Under the pieces are notes generated by a model. The model did not search any database, was not told the DNA's origin, and was given only the letters and a program-made list of their open reading frames with translations. The position numbers and the translations under genes were made by a program. From Ensifer sp. LC11 (GTDB lineage Bacteria; Pseudomonadota; Alphaproteobacteria; Rhizobiales; Rhizobiaceae): a DNA stretch of 64,000 nucleotides. Where the stretch lies: positions 124,001-188,000 of the forward strand of contig NZ_MBSO01000003.1 in assembly GCF_001695835.1 (NCBI RefSeq), read 5' to 3'. Shown piece after piece: positions 11,721-20,241 of the stretch; within the stretch, counting starts at the first letter, position 1, and the number at the start of each line of letters is the position of its first letter.

Positions 11721-12590
11721 ATGATCGAGCGCATCCTCTCCGGTCGCCCGCCTGAGCCCCGCCTGCCGAAGGGCACCGTCGATGCGCAGATGCACATGTA
11801 TCTGCCGGGATTTCCGGCGCTTGCCGGCGGTCCGCCGCTGCCCGCCGATCCGCTGCCGGATGCAGGGGCCTATCGCCATGTCATGGGCTGGCTCGGTATC
11901 GACAGGGTGATCATCACCCAGGGCAATGCGCACCAGAAGGACAACGCCAACACGCTCGCCTGCCTCGTTGACATGGGCGATGTGGCACGTGCCGTCGTCG
12001 TTATCGATGACACGACGTCGGATGCGGACATGCAGCGTCTTTCCGCAGCAGGTGCCGTCGGTGCACGTATCATGGATTTGCCGGGCGGCGCGGTGGGGCT
12101 CGATGCGCTCGAAGCCGTCGATGCGCGTACCCAAGCGGCCGACTGGATGATCGCCGTGCAGTTCGACGGCAACAGGATTCTCGATCATCTGCCGCGCCTG
12201 GAGCGCATCCAGTCGCGTTGGGTGTTCGATCACCACGGAAAGTTCCTTGCCGGCGTCGATCCGGATGGGCCAGAGATCAGGGCGTTCCTGAAGCTGATCG
12301 ACCGGGGCAATGTCTGGTTCAAGTTCGCCGGTGTGTACGAGAGTTCGCGCGAGGGCTGGCCCTATGCGGATGTGGCCGCGGTTTCCCGCAGGATCGCCGA
12401 ACATGCTCCGGAGCGCATCATCTGGGGCACGAACTGGCCGCACAACATGATCCGCAAGACGGAAGACTATCCCGATGACGCGCGGCTAGCCGAGCTGGTT
12501 CTCGACTGGCTCGCGGACGACCGGGCACGACATCTCGCTCTCGTTGAGAACCCGGAACATCTGTTCAGGCTGCCGACCTTTGCAGCGTGA
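11721..12590 (+). CDS. gli: D-galactarolactone isomerase (amidohydrolase superfamily)
   Basis: Amidohydrolase-2-type TIM-barrel protein of 289 residues, from context the galactarolactone isomerase that interconverts 1,4- and 1,5-lactones for the cycloisomerase. Visible: VDAQMHMYLPG at the N-terminus (HxH-like position with only one His), VFDHHGKFLAG mid-protein and IIWGTNWPHNMI near the C-terminus, which carries the conserved Asp/Asn region. The reduced metal motif fits a metal-independent lactone isomerase rather than a classical amidohydrolase. Operon with kdgD and gci. The symbol follows usage for the Agrobacterium gene. Confidence 0.85.
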   Translation: MIERILSGRPPEPRLPKGTVDAQMHMYLPGFPALAGGPPLPADPLPDAGAYRHVMGWLGIDRVIITQGNAHQKDNANTLACLVDMGDVARAVVVIDDTTSDADMQRLSAAGAVGARIMDLPGGAVGLDALEAVDARTQAADWMIAVQFDGNRILDHLPRLERIQSRWVFDHHGKFLAGVDPDGPEIRAFLKLIDRGNVWFKFAGVYESSREGWPYADVAAVSRRIAEHAPERIIWGTNWPHNMIRKTEDYPDDARLAELVLDWLADDRARHLALVENPEHLFRLPTFAA

Positions 12591-12718
12591 CATCTGACTG
12601 CGACGGGCCCGGAAGGCTTCCTGCCCGACCTGCAGACATAAGGATTTCGCATGCCGGCCCGGAGGGGCAGAACGCGGCCTTGGGAGAGGCCGAAGCACGA
12701 TCAGAGGAGGAGGAAACC

Positions 12719-13696
12719 ATGAAGAAAATTGCAGGCATGCTTTGCGTCGCAATGGGGCTGGCGTTTGCCAGCACAGCGGCGCAGGCGCAGGAAATCACCC
12801 TGCGTTCGGCAGACATCCATCCGGACGGCTATCCGACGGTCGAAGCGGTCAAGTACATGGGGCAGCTGCTGTCCGAGCGCAGCAACGGCCGGATCAAAGT
12901 CGAGGTCATGAACAATGGCGTGCTCGGCGGCGAGAAGGACACGATCGAGCAGACGCGCTTCGGCGTCATCGACATGAACCGCGTCAATGCGGCCCCCTTC
13001 AACAACCTCGTCAAGGAAACGATGGTCCTTGGCATGCCGTTTCTGTTTCGCTCGACCGAACACATGCACAAGACTGTTGACGGCCCGATCGGCGACGAGG
13101 TTCTGGCCGCCTTCGAGCCGCACGGCCTGGTCGGCCTTGCTTTTTACGATTCCGGCGCGCGCTCCTTCTACACCACCAAAAAGCCGATCGAGAAACTGGC
13201 CGACCTCAAGGGCCTGAAGATCCGGGTGCAACAGTCGGATCTCTGGATTGCCATGATGCAGGCCTTTGGCGCCAACCCGACGCCGATGCCGATGGGCGAA
13301 GTCTATTCCTCGCTTGAAACAGGCGTCGTCGACGGCGCCGAAAACAACTGGCCGTCCTACGAGTCCGCCCGCCACTTCGAAGTGGCCAAGAACTATTCGC
13401 TGACCGAACATTCCCTCAACCCCGAGATCCTGGTGATTTCCAAGGTGAGCTGGGACAAGCTTTCCGCCGACGACCAGGGCCTTATCCGCCAGGCGGCGAA
13501 GGACTCTGTCGGCAAGATGCGCGAACTGTGGAGCGCGCGCGAGAAGGTCTCGGAAGAGAAGGTCCGCGCCGCCGGCACGAACGTCGTCAAGGTCAACAAG
13601 GACGAGTTCGCCGCCGCCATGGGGCCGGTCTACGACAAGTTCGTCAGCGACCCGAAGCTGAGGGACCTCCTCGAGCGGGTGAAGGCAGTCAAGTGA
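12719..13696 (+). CDS. TRAP transporter substrate-binding protein DctP-type
   Basis: Periplasmic binding protein of a tripartite ATP-independent transporter, most likely for galacturonate or glucuronate given the surrounding genes. 325 residues with a signal peptide (MKKIAGMLCVAMGLAFAST, cleavage after AQA near residue 23). The DctP core shows RIKVEVMNNGVLGGEKDTIEQ, the solute carboxylate-binding region LKGLKIRVQQSDLW, and GEVYSSLETGVVDGAENNW, a DctP hallmark. ATG at 12719 follows GGAGGAGGAAA. A strong stem-loop separates it from dctQ, which would allow more binding protein than membrane subunits. Confidence 0.93.
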   Translation: MKKIAGMLCVAMGLAFASTAAQAQEITLRSADIHPDGYPTVEAVKYMGQLLSERSNGRIKVEVMNNGVLGGEKDTIEQTRFGVIDMNRVNAAPFNNLVKETMVLGMPFLFRSTEHMHKTVDGPIGDEVLAAFEPHGLVGLAFYDSGARSFYTTKKPIEKLADLKGLKIRVQQSDLWIAMMQAFGANPTPMPMGEVYSSLETGVVDGAENNWPSYESARHFEVAKNYSLTEHSLNPEILVISKVSWDKLSADDQGLIRQAAKDSVGKMRELWSAREKVSEEKVRAAGTNVVKVNKDEFAAAMGPVYDKFVSDPKLRDLLERVKAVK

Positions 13697-13704
13697 TCGC
13701 AGAT

Positions 13705-13736
13705 GAAGACCGGCTCCGGGATCGGAGCCGGTCTTC
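13705..13736 (+). other. Intercistronic stem-loop after the TRAP binding-protein gene
   Basis: Perfect 13-bp inverted repeat (GAAGACCGGCTCC / GGAGCCGGTCTTC) with a 6-base loop, starting 8 bases after the dctP stop and 40 bases before dctQ. No T-run follows, so a 3'-end-stabilising hairpin or partial terminator is more likely than full termination. Structure is seen; function is inferred. Confidence 0.7.
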
Positions 13737-13775
13737 ACCTGTCCACCGGATCGCCCTGGCGGAGGAGGAAGGCAA

Positions 13776-14297
13776 ATGCGTCGTTTCATGCGGGCGATAC
13801 GCCCGTTTCTCGGGGCGCTGAGCAGCGCTTCGCTCTACATCGCCGGCACCGGAATGGTCGCCATGACGTTGATCGTCGGCTGGCAGGTCTTTGCCCGCTA
13901 CGTTCTGAACGATTCACCGAGCTGGTCTGAGCCCCTGTCGCTTCACCTGATGGCCTGGTTCATCATGCTCGGCGCCGCCGTCGGCGTGCGCGAGAGCGTG
14001 CATCTCGGCCTCGATGTCGTCAGACACGTGATGAAGCCCGCGGTGCAACTTGCCATGGACCTTGCGAGCCTCGGCCTGATTGTCGTCTTCGGCCTGGCGA
14101 TGGCCTATTACGGCATCCTCCTTTCGGCCGGCACCTGGACCGCAACCATCCCGGTTCTCGGATGGCCCGGTGGCGTCGACTTTTTCCCGCTTATCGCCGG
14201 CGGCACGATGATCGCCTTGTTTGCTGCGGAGCGTTTCATCGACCAGCTTCTCGGTGTCGAGATTGCCGCCGATGTCGCCGTGCAGGAGATGGCCTGA
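13776..14297 (+). CDS. TRAP transporter small permease DctQ-type
   Basis: Small membrane subunit of the TRAP transporter, 173 residues with four predicted membrane segments (about residues 17-40, 55-75, 92-112 and 133-155). The DctQ signature is visible as VGWQVFARYVLNDSPSWSEP. ATG at 13776 follows GGAGGAGG. It directly abuts dctM (stop and start adjacent), forming the usual DctQ-DctM membrane complex. Substrate inferred to be a uronate. Confidence 0.92.
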   Translation: MRRFMRAIRPFLGALSSASLYIAGTGMVAMTLIVGWQVFARYVLNDSPSWSEPLSLHLMAWFIMLGAAVGVRESVHLGLDVVRHVMKPAVQLAMDLASLGLIVVFGLAMAYYGILLSAGTWTATIPVLGWPGGVDFFPLIAGGTMIALFAAERFIDQLLGVEIAADVAVQEMA

Positions 14298-15578
14298 ATG
14301 GCTTACACTATTCTCTTCGGGGTCTTCACCCTGCTCATGTTCATCGGCATGCCGATCGCGTTTTGCCTCGGCATCGCCTCGTTCGCCACCGTGCTTTATC
14401 TGGGCCTGCCGCCGGTGGTGGTGTTCCAGCAGCTGAATTCCGGCATGAACGTCTTTGCCATGATGGCGATCCCGTTTTTCATCTTTGCCGGCGACCTGAT
14501 GGTGCGCGGCGGCATTGCCAACCGGCTGATCCGCTTTGCCGCCGGTCTCGTCGGGCATCTGCGCGGCGGGCTCGGCCAGGTCAACATCGTTGCCTCGACG
14601 CTCTTCGGCGGCATCTCCGGCTCGGCTGTTGCCGATGCGTCCGCGGTCGGCGGTCTGATGATCCCGCAGATGGCCAAGCGCGGCTACGACCGCGACTATG
14701 CGGTCAATGTCACGGTCAATGCGGCAATCATCGCGCTGATGATCCCGCCCTCGCACAACATGATCCTCTATTCGATCGCCGCAGGCGGCAACGTCTCGGT
14801 CGCCGATCTCTTCACCGCCGGCATCATCCCCGGCCTGCTGCTGGCACTGGCGCTGATGGTCACCGCCTACATCGTCGCCAGGCGCCGCGGCTATCCGGCC
14901 GAACCGTTTCCGGGTTTTTCCAAGGTCTTCTACTACCTGCTCGCATCCTTCCCCGGCATCGTGTTGATCGGCATCATCTTCGGCGGCGTGCGCTCCGGCG
15001 TGTTCACCGCCACCGAAAGCTCGTGCATTGCCGTGCTCTATGCCTTTCTCGTCGCCATGCTCGTCTATCGCGAACTCGACTGGACGGGCTTCGTCAAGGC
15101 GGTCATGGGGGCGGTGCGCACCACCGCCATGGTGCTCCTGGTCATCGGCATGGCCGCGTCCTTCGGCTGGCTGATGGCGTTTCTGCAGGTGCAGGCGCTG
15201 ATGATCAGCGCGATCGGGGCGATCTCGGAGAACCCGATCATCGTGCTTCTCGTCATCAACGTCATCCTCTTGATCCTCGGCACCTTCATGGACATGGCGC
15301 CGATGGTGATCATCTGCACGCCGGTGCTTCTGCCTGTCGTCAAGGCTTTCGGTATCGACCCGGTGCATTTCGGCGTGGTGATGATCCTGAACGCCGGCAT
15401 CGGCCTCAACACGCCGCCGGTCGGAACGGTGCTCTTCGTCGGCTGCGCCGTCGGCGGGATTTCCATTCGCGAGGCGATGCGCACCATCTGGCCGTTCTTC
15501 GGCGCCAGCATCGCGGTGCTGATGGCCGTGACCTACATTCCGGCCCTGTCGCTCTGGTTGCCGTCGGTCTTCAAGTGA
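14298..15578 (+). CDS. TRAP transporter large permease DctM-type
   Basis: Large sodium-coupled membrane subunit, 426 residues with about 12 hydrophobic segments. Typical DctM sequences are seen: FFIFAGDLMVRGGIANRL, FGGISGSAVADASAVGGLMI, IPPSHNMILYSIAAGG and NAGIGLNTPPVGTVLFVG. Last gene of the kdgD-gci-gli-dctPQM unit. A long frame on the opposite strand of this gene is a codon-bias shadow and not a gene. Confidence 0.95.
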   Translation: MAYTILFGVFTLLMFIGMPIAFCLGIASFATVLYLGLPPVVVFQQLNSGMNVFAMMAIPFFIFAGDLMVRGGIANRLIRFAAGLVGHLRGGLGQVNIVASTLFGGISGSAVADASAVGGLMIPQMAKRGYDRDYAVNVTVNAAIIALMIPPSHNMILYSIAAGGNVSVADLFTAGIIPGLLLALALMVTAYIVARRRGYPAEPFPGFSKVFYYLLASFPGIVLIGIIFGGVRSGVFTATESSCIAVLYAFLVAMLVYRELDWTGFVKAVMGAVRTTAMVLLVIGMAASFGWLMAFLQVQALMISAIGAISENPIIVLLVINVILLILGTFMDMAPMVIICTPVLLPVVKAFGIDPVHFGVVMILNAGIGLNTPPVGTVLFVGCAVGGISIREAMRTIWPFFGASIAVLMAVTYIPALSLWLPSVFK

Positions 15579-15648
15579 GCTGCGGGATCGCGGCCCATCC
15601 GGGCTCGGCTGCTTCGGCCGGGCCCGGTTCACATTTGCGATCGGACGG

Positions 15649-15981
15649 CTATTCGTTCCGGTTGGCGGCGATGCATTGCCGCTCGAGACGCTTCAGGAAA
15701 ACGCCGATCTCGCGCGCCGCCTGCAGATCGCCCTTGCGTTCTGCGACCGCCAGACCTTTGCGCCAGACCTGGAGCGCCTCTTCGAACCGGCTGAGCTTGT
15801 GCAGGATGGCACCACGCAGTTTCCACGCGGCGGAGTAGTCGGGGTTGAAGGCGATCGCGTGCTCGACATGGGAAAGCGCGGTCTCGAAATCCGCCTCCTG
15901 CAGGCAGATGCTCGCAAGCGTGAAGCGCAGCAGGGCGTCGTCCTTGCCGTCGTGCAAGAGCTTCTCGAGAGCTTGCCGCAT
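15649..15981 (-). CDS. Small tetratricopeptide-repeat protein
   Basis: 110 residues made almost entirely of TPR helices; two and a half repeats are visible, for example ETALSHVEHAIAFNPDYSAAW and EEALQVWRKGLAVAERKGD. No signal peptide or membrane segment, so probably a cytoplasmic adaptor. Convergent with dctM and upstream on the same strand as nothing else; the flavin reductase gene lies 29 bp before it on the same strand, so the two could be co-transcribed. Function unknown. Confidence 0.8.
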   Translation of the reverse strand: MRQALEKLLHDGKDDALLRFTLASICLQEADFETALSHVEHAIAFNPDYSAAWKLRGAILHKLSRFEEALQVWRKGLAVAERKGDLQAAREIGVFLKRLERQCIAANRNE

Positions 15982-16010
15982 TGCTGGCGTTCCTCCTTCG
16001 CGATCGCCGG

Positions 16011-16610
16011 TCAGGCCGCAGGCTTGGTCGGGTGCAGGGTCGTATGCCCGTTGCTCGGCGGCGCCGGCAACGACCTCGTCCGGTCAAGAGACAGATATCG
16101 CCGGCGGCTCCAGATCAAGGGGTCGGCATGGCTGGAAGTCTCGGTTGCGACAATTGTTCCGACGAACAGCATGTGGTCGCCGACCTGCATCGTGGCGCTC
16201 AGCAGGCAGTCGAGCGCGGCCGCGGCCCCGAGGAGCTTCTGCCGTCCACTCGGCCAGTCGGCCCAGACGCCGACGAGATAGCGCTTGGACGCTTCGATCT
16301 TGCCGGCGAAGGCATCGGCGATCAACTCCTGGCCTTCAGCCAGCATGGCGAGCGAGAAGCCCTGTTCCGCGGCGATCAGCGCGGCAAGCGGACTGTCCGC
16401 CTTGATCGAAATGACGATCGATGGCGGGTTGGCGGAAAGCGAAAAGGTCGCCGTCACGGTCCGGCCGAGACTTTCGGCGCCCTTGCCGGAGCTTGCCACG
16501 CAGACGGTGGCGGCGAGATGCGACAGAGTGTCGGCGAACTCCGGCTTCGACACGGCCAGATCGGCGTGAGCGTCGATGTCGACTGAATGCGGAGGTGTCT
16601 GGCGCATGAG
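16011..16610 (-). CDS. Flavin reductase-like / FMN-binding split-barrel protein
   Basis: 199 residues of the flavin_Reduct family, which bind FMN or supply reduced flavin to monooxygenases. Visible: LSHLAATVCVASSGKG, TVTATFSLSANPPSIVISI (the FMN-contacting region), and HMLFVGTIVATE near the C-terminus. The start at 16610 (MRQTPPHSVDID) is chosen because the frame further upstream reads into low-complexity sequence overlapping sodB. No partner monooxygenase gene is adjacent, so the substrate or partner is unknown. Confidence 0.82.
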   Translation of the reverse strand, partial: LMRQTPPHSVDIDAHADLAVSKPEFADTLSHLAATVCVASSGKGAESLGRTVTATFSLSANPPSIVISIKADSPLAALIAAEQGFSLAMLAEGQELIADAFAGKIEASKRYLVGVWADWPSGRQKLLGAAAALDCLLSATMQVGDHMLFVGTIVATETSSHADPLIWSRRRYLSLDRTRSLPAPPSNGHTTLHPTKPAA

Positions 16611-16749
16611 TCTTGTTCCAACAGAGAATAGCCCGTGGCGGCGGGGAAGACGCCACGGGGTTTGCGGAAGCCCAGGCGGGGCGAGAGGGCTGCCGCAAAC
16701 TCTTTGACCAACCGCGAACCGGTTCAGGCTCGCGGCGATCTTCAGTCGC

Positions 16750-17358
16750 TCAGGCGGACTGCAATTCCGCCTCGGCGAACTCGTAGTTGGCGAGCTTGTC
16801 GAGGAAGTTCGACGTGTAGTCCGGCCGGCGGTTGCGGTAGTCGATGTAATAGGCGTGTTCCCAGACATCGAGGCCGAGCAGGGCCTTGCCTTCGCCGGTT
16901 GCGACCGGATTGGAGCCGTTGGCGGTTTTCGTCACCTTGAGCTTGCCGTCAGTCCCGAGCACGAGCCAGGCCCAGCCGGAGCCGAACTGGCCGGTGGCGG
17001 CCGCCTTGAAGGCGTCCTTGAAGCTCGCAATGCTGCCGAAGTCTTCGACGAGCTTCTTTTCGAGCGCGCCGGGGATCTGTCCGCCCTTGGGCGAAAGGTT
17101 CTTCCAGAAGAGGATATGGTTCCAATGCTGGCCGGCATTGTTGAAGACCGGCGCCAGTTCCGCCTTGCCGTAGGTGTGGCGAATGATCTCCTCCAGCGAC
17201 AATCCGGCGAGCGACGCGTCTTTCTCGACGAAACCGTTCAGCGCGGTGACGTAGGCCTGATGATGCTTGCCGTGGTGGAACTCGATCGTCTCGGCGCTCA
17301 TGCCGTTTTCGGCAAGTGCGCCCGGTGCATAGGGGAGGGCGGGAAGTTCGAAGGCCAT
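16750..17358 (-). CDS. sodB: Superoxide dismutase, Fe-type
   Basis: Dismutates superoxide to oxygen and hydrogen peroxide. 202 residues. The four metal ligands are visible: His in FHHGKHHQAY, His in GQHWNHILFW, and Asp/His in LGLDVWEHAYY. The Gln of AGQHWNH matches the second-sphere glutamine of Fe-type enzymes rather than the Mn-type GGH. The ATG at 17358 follows AAAGGA; a TTG two codons earlier is unlikely. Divergent from a cysteine-rich regulator, suggesting iron- or redox-dependent control. Confidence 0.95.
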   Translation of the reverse strand: MAFELPALPYAPGALAENGMSAETIEFHHGKHHQAYVTALNGFVEKDASLAGLSLEEIIRHTYGKAELAPVFNNAGQHWNHILFWKNLSPKGGQIPGALEKKLVEDFGSIASFKDAFKAAATGQFGSGWAWLVLGTDGKLKVTKTANGSNPVATGEGKALLGLDVWEHAYYIDYRNRRPDYTSNFLDKLANYEFAEAELQSA

Positions 17359-17462
17359 GGTCAAATCCTTTGCGGGCGGGCCACGAGAGGCGGATCACTT
17401 GTATCCGTGTCGCCAACCGTGTATTTAGCAAGACAATCCTTTGTAAATCTGCGCACGAGAAT

Positions 17463-18137
17463 ATGTCAAGCGATCCCTTGTTAAATCCAGAGCAAAGCAG
17501 CGGTCGTACGCCGGGCGAGCGGATCATGCTGGCGCTGAAGCTGCATGGGCCGCAGACGGCGGCAGCGCTCGGCAAGCGTCTGACCATTACAGGCGAGGCT
17601 GTGCGCCAGCAGCTTGTTCGCCTTGCGGAGGATGGTTTGGTCTTGTCGTGGTCGGAGGCAAGAGGCGTCGGCCGACCGTCGCAGTTCTGGGGGCTGACGG
17701 CTGCCGGGCATGGCGAGTTTCCCGATACGCACGCGGAGCTCACGGTTCAGCTTCTGCGCACGATCCGGCAGACCCTCGGAGAGGGGGCCATCGATCGGCT
17801 GATCGCCGCGCGCGAGGAGGAAACACGGCAAAACTATCGTGCGGCGATGGTTGGCAGAGAGAGCTTGCGCGAACGGGTGGACGAACTCGTGCGGCTGCGG
17901 TCGCAGGAAGGCTACATGGCGGCTTGCGAAGATCCGGGCGACGGCACGTTGCTCTTCCTCGAGAACCACTGCCCGATCTGCGCTGCCGCTACGAGCTGCC
18001 AGGGGTTCTGCCGGGCGGAACTGAACGTATTTCGAGCAGTGCTGGGGCCGGGTATCGAAGTCGAGCGCGCCGAGCATATTCTCGCCGGCGCGCGCCGCTG
18101 CGCCTATGTTGTCAGCATGGTCGAACGCGCCGCCTGA
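17463..18137 (+). CDS. Cysteine-rich winged-helix regulator (SufR-like)
   Basis: 224 residues. The N-terminal winged helix-turn-helix reads ALGKRLTITGEAVRQQLVRL with wing ARGVGRPSQFWGLT. The C-terminal half carries the cluster HCPICAAATSCQGFC plus a further Cys in GARRCAYVV, as in SufR-type regulators that bind an iron-sulfur cluster. The ATG at 17463 is chosen on family length; the frame is open upstream into sodB. It faces sodB across about 100 bp, so it probably controls sodB and itself. No suf genes are nearby. The iron-sulfur sensing is inference from the cysteines. Confidence 0.82.
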   Translation: MSSDPLLNPEQSSGRTPGERIMLALKLHGPQTAAALGKRLTITGEAVRQQLVRLAEDGLVLSWSEARGVGRPSQFWGLTAAGHGEFPDTHAELTVQLLRTIRQTLGEGAIDRLIAAREEETRQNYRAAMVGRESLRERVDELVRLRSQEGYMAACEDPGDGTLLFLENHCPICAAATSCQGFCRAELNVFRAVLGPGIEVERAEHILAGARRCAYVVSMVERAA

Positions 18138-18158
18138 CTGCCGGGTTAAGGGCTTGGA

Positions 18159-18185
18159 GCCGCACCGGCCACAGACCGGTGCGGC
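18159..18185. terminator. Bidirectional terminator-like hairpin
   Basis: Perfect 10-bp inverted repeat (GCCGCACCGG / CCGGTGCGGC) with a 7-base loop, placed between the convergent SufR-like gene and the SDR gene. Confidence 0.65.
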
Positions 18186-18201
18186 CCTAACGTTGATCGT
18201 A

Positions 18202-18969
18202 TCAGCGCGCGCCCATGCGCAGGGCGCCGTCGAGGCGGATGACCTCGCCGTTCAGCATGCGGTTCTCGCAGATGTGCTGCACCAAGGCCGCAAACTCCTC
18301 CGGCTTGCCGAGGCGCTGCGGGAAGGGCACGCTCTTGCCGAGCGAATCCTGCACGTCCTGCGGCATGCCCGCCATCATCGGTGTTTCGAAGATGCCCGGA
18401 GCGATGGCAACCACGCGAATGCCGTGGCGCGCGAGTTCGCGGGCGATCGGCAGCGTCATCGAGACGACGCCGCCCTTGGAGGCGGCATAGGCCGCCTGGC
18501 CGATCTGACCGTCGAAGGCGGCGACCGATGCCGTGTTGACGACCACGCCGCGCTCGCCGTCCTCACCCGGCTCCTCCCGCTGGATCGCTTCGGCGGCAAG
18601 CCGCAACATGTTGAAGGTGCCGATCAGGTTGATCCCCACCGCGCGCGCGAAGTTCTCGAGCCGATGCGGACCATCGCGGCCGAGCACTTTTTCTCCCGGT
18701 GCGATGCCGGCGCAGTTGACCAGCCCATGAAGATGGCCAAAACGCTCAAGGGCGGCCGCTACCGCGGCAGCGCCATCAGCCTCGTTGGTGACATCGGTCT
18801 TCTGGAAGACGGCATTGCCGCCGAGTTCATCAACCATTTTCTGGCCGGCCTCGGCGTTGACGTCGGCCAGGACAACACGCCCGCCCGCGCCGTGCAGCCG
18901 TCGCGCGACAGCCGCGCCAAGGCCCGAACCGCCGCCGGTCACGATAAAGACTTTTCCGTCGATCAGCAT
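18202..18969 (-). CDS. Short-chain dehydrogenase, 3-hydroxyacyl-CoA dehydrogenase type-2-like
   Basis: NAD-dependent SDR of 255 residues. The cofactor motif [12 protein letters not shown] (residues about 86-89), the catalytic Ser in [13 protein letters not shown] and YAASKGG are all present. The run [14 protein letters not shown] at the end and [14 protein letters not shown] mid-protein resemble the HSD17B10/3-hydroxyacyl-CoA (2-methyl-3-hydroxybutyryl-CoA) group. That would fit fatty acid or isoleucine breakdown, but no other beta-oxidation gene is adjacent, so the substrate is uncertain. Confidence 0.87.
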   Translation of the reverse strand: MLIDGKVFIVTGGGSGLGAAVARRLHGAGGRVVLADVNAEAGQKMVDELGGNAVFQKTDVTNEADGAAAVAAALERFGHLHGLVNCAGIAPGEKVLGRDGPHRLENFARAVGINLIGTFNMLRLAAEAIQREEPGEDGERGVVVNTASVAAFDGQIGQAAYAASKGGVVSMTLPIARELARHGIRVVAIAPGIFETPMMAGMPQDVQDSLGKSVPFPQRLGKPEEFAALVQHICENRMLNGEVIRLDGALRMGAR

Positions 18970-19130
18970 CTAAGGGCTCCTCCCGTATCGGATCGCGCTC
19001 GCCGGAGCGCCCTGCGATCAGTTGAACTGCACGAAGGATGCTCCAGACATGGAACTATCGACATAGCCCTGCTGTCGGCGGAAGCCAAGACGGATGCATC
19101 GCCCCGTGCGAGGTGCGGCGCGTCCGCAAG

Positions 19131-19451
19131 CTAGTGGGTGCCAATTGGAGAGATTTCGATGATCTTGATGCCGACGGCGTTGGTGGATTCATCAAAGACG
19201 ATTTCGCCTCTGCCGATCACCATGCCATTGACCTTGAGTTCGACCGGTTCGCCGAAGTTACGGTCCAGGTGGATCGTATCGTCCTGATGGAGTTTCGAGA
19301 TCTGCGATACCGTTAGTTTGGCGCGCCCGATCACGGCCTCGATCGCCAACGGGATCCCCTGCACGGCGCGCTCGCTCATCACCGAACGGCCTTCGAACGC
19401 AGCGCCTTCGTCGAGCTCGACCAGCTCATCCTGTAGCTTCTTGTTAATCAT
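19131..19451 (-). CDS. Orphan FliN/SpoA-domain protein
   Basis: 106 residues. The C-terminal 75 residues are a SpoA (FliN/FliM/YscQ) domain: IPLAIEAVIGRAKLTVSQIS, the hydrophobic core VELKVNGMVIGRGEIVF, and VGIKIIEI. The N-terminal part is short and acidic. No flagellar or type III secretion gene lies nearby, so it is either a second FliN or a part of another rotary or secretion complex. Start ATG at 19451 (MINKKLQDELVE); a GTG at 19478 is an alternative. Confidence 0.75.
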   Translation of the reverse strand: MINKKLQDELVELDEGAAFEGRSVMSERAVQGIPLAIEAVIGRAKLTVSQISKLHQDDTIHLDRNFGEPVELKVNGMVIGRGEIVFDESTNAVGIKIIEISPIGTH

Positions 19452-19479
19452 TCTGCACCATCCAAAGCACTGATTCACG

Positions 19480-19581
19480 ACTCTTTAACAAAGAGTTGCG
19501 CCAGTTCGCCTTGGGTGGCAACCGTGGCTAAATGGGGGTTCTGCGTGCCTTGCAAGCCAGCGTTAACAAAGTGTTAACATC
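19480..19581. promoter_or_regulatory. AT-rich palindromes upstream of the FliN-like gene
   Basis: Contains the inverted repeat ACTCTTT-AAC-AAAGAGT (19480-19496) and a pair of GTTAAC words 5 bases apart near 19562-19578. Both lie between the FliN-like gene and the next upstream gene on the same strand and are AT-rich compared with the surroundings. Candidate operator or promoter; no regulator is assigned. Confidence 0.35.
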
Positions 19582-19606
19582 CACAATGCGCGGAGCGCGG
19601 AAGCCC

Positions 19607-19969
19607 TCAAAGTGTCACCGCCGCCCAGTTTCCGTCCCGTTTTTGGAATCCGATCATGCGCTTGCCGTTCGGCAATTTGTCGCCGAGGCGCACGACATAG
19701 ACATACCCTTCGAAGACCATCAGCCCACGATCGCCGTCGCTGAACAGGATCTCGAAATTCGGCGTGGCCGTCATCGACGCATCGATGCCGGCTCCGACCT
19801 CCGCCGGATCGATTGCGGCAATTTCCGAAGGCGTGGTTTCCGGGCCGACGAAAAAGTAGAGAGCGGACCCGAGGGCTGTAACGCCCAAAAGAACAGCTGG
19901 CGCCCAGGGTAGCAGCCGGCGCTTGAAACGTGTTGGGTTCGGTTGAGGCGTGGCAACACTCAAGGTCAA
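19607..19969 (-). CDS. Membrane-anchored hypothetical protein
   Basis: 120 residues. A basic N-terminus (RFKRRLL) precedes one membrane helix (about residues 22-42, AVLLGVTALGSALYFFVG) and a small extracytoplasmic domain of about 75 residues with MVFEGYVYVVRLGDKLPNGK and a C-terminal IGFQKRDGNWAAVTL. The layout resembles bitopic assembly proteins of pilus or secretion machines, but I do not recognise the family. Same strand as the FliN-like gene, 155 bp upstream, so the two may belong together. Confidence 0.6.
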   Translation of the reverse strand: MTLSVATPQPNPTRFKRRLLPWAPAVLLGVTALGSALYFFVGPETTPSEIAAIDPAEVGAGIDASMTATPNFEILFSDGDRGLMVFEGYVYVVRLGDKLPNGKRMIGFQKRDGNWAAVTL

Positions 19970-20241
19970 ATTCCCGATTCGCTGTATTTACCAACCGGAA
20001 CCGATTGCACTCGGAAAGTGACAGGCGCGCTCTTCTGGACGCAATTGCCCGAGACGCTGTCGGATTTACTTAGTGGAACCATCCCGGACTTCAAGCTGAG
20101 AAGACGCTCGCTTCCCAGACTCAAACAGCATGCCCATTCACGTGTTGCAGCAACATATGTTCTTAAGCGTTTCCACACTTTTTGAGTGTTGCGCAGCACG
20201 TCAGATCGCCTGCGCCCTGACGGGGCGTGGGAGCTTGCGTT

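Noticed and set aside
13914-15632. A 572-codon open frame on the minus strand across dctQ and dctM
   Set aside because: It is the antisense shadow of two clear TRAP genes; the product is a low-complexity string of His, Asp, Arg and Gly with no domain, as expected from GC-rich codon bias.
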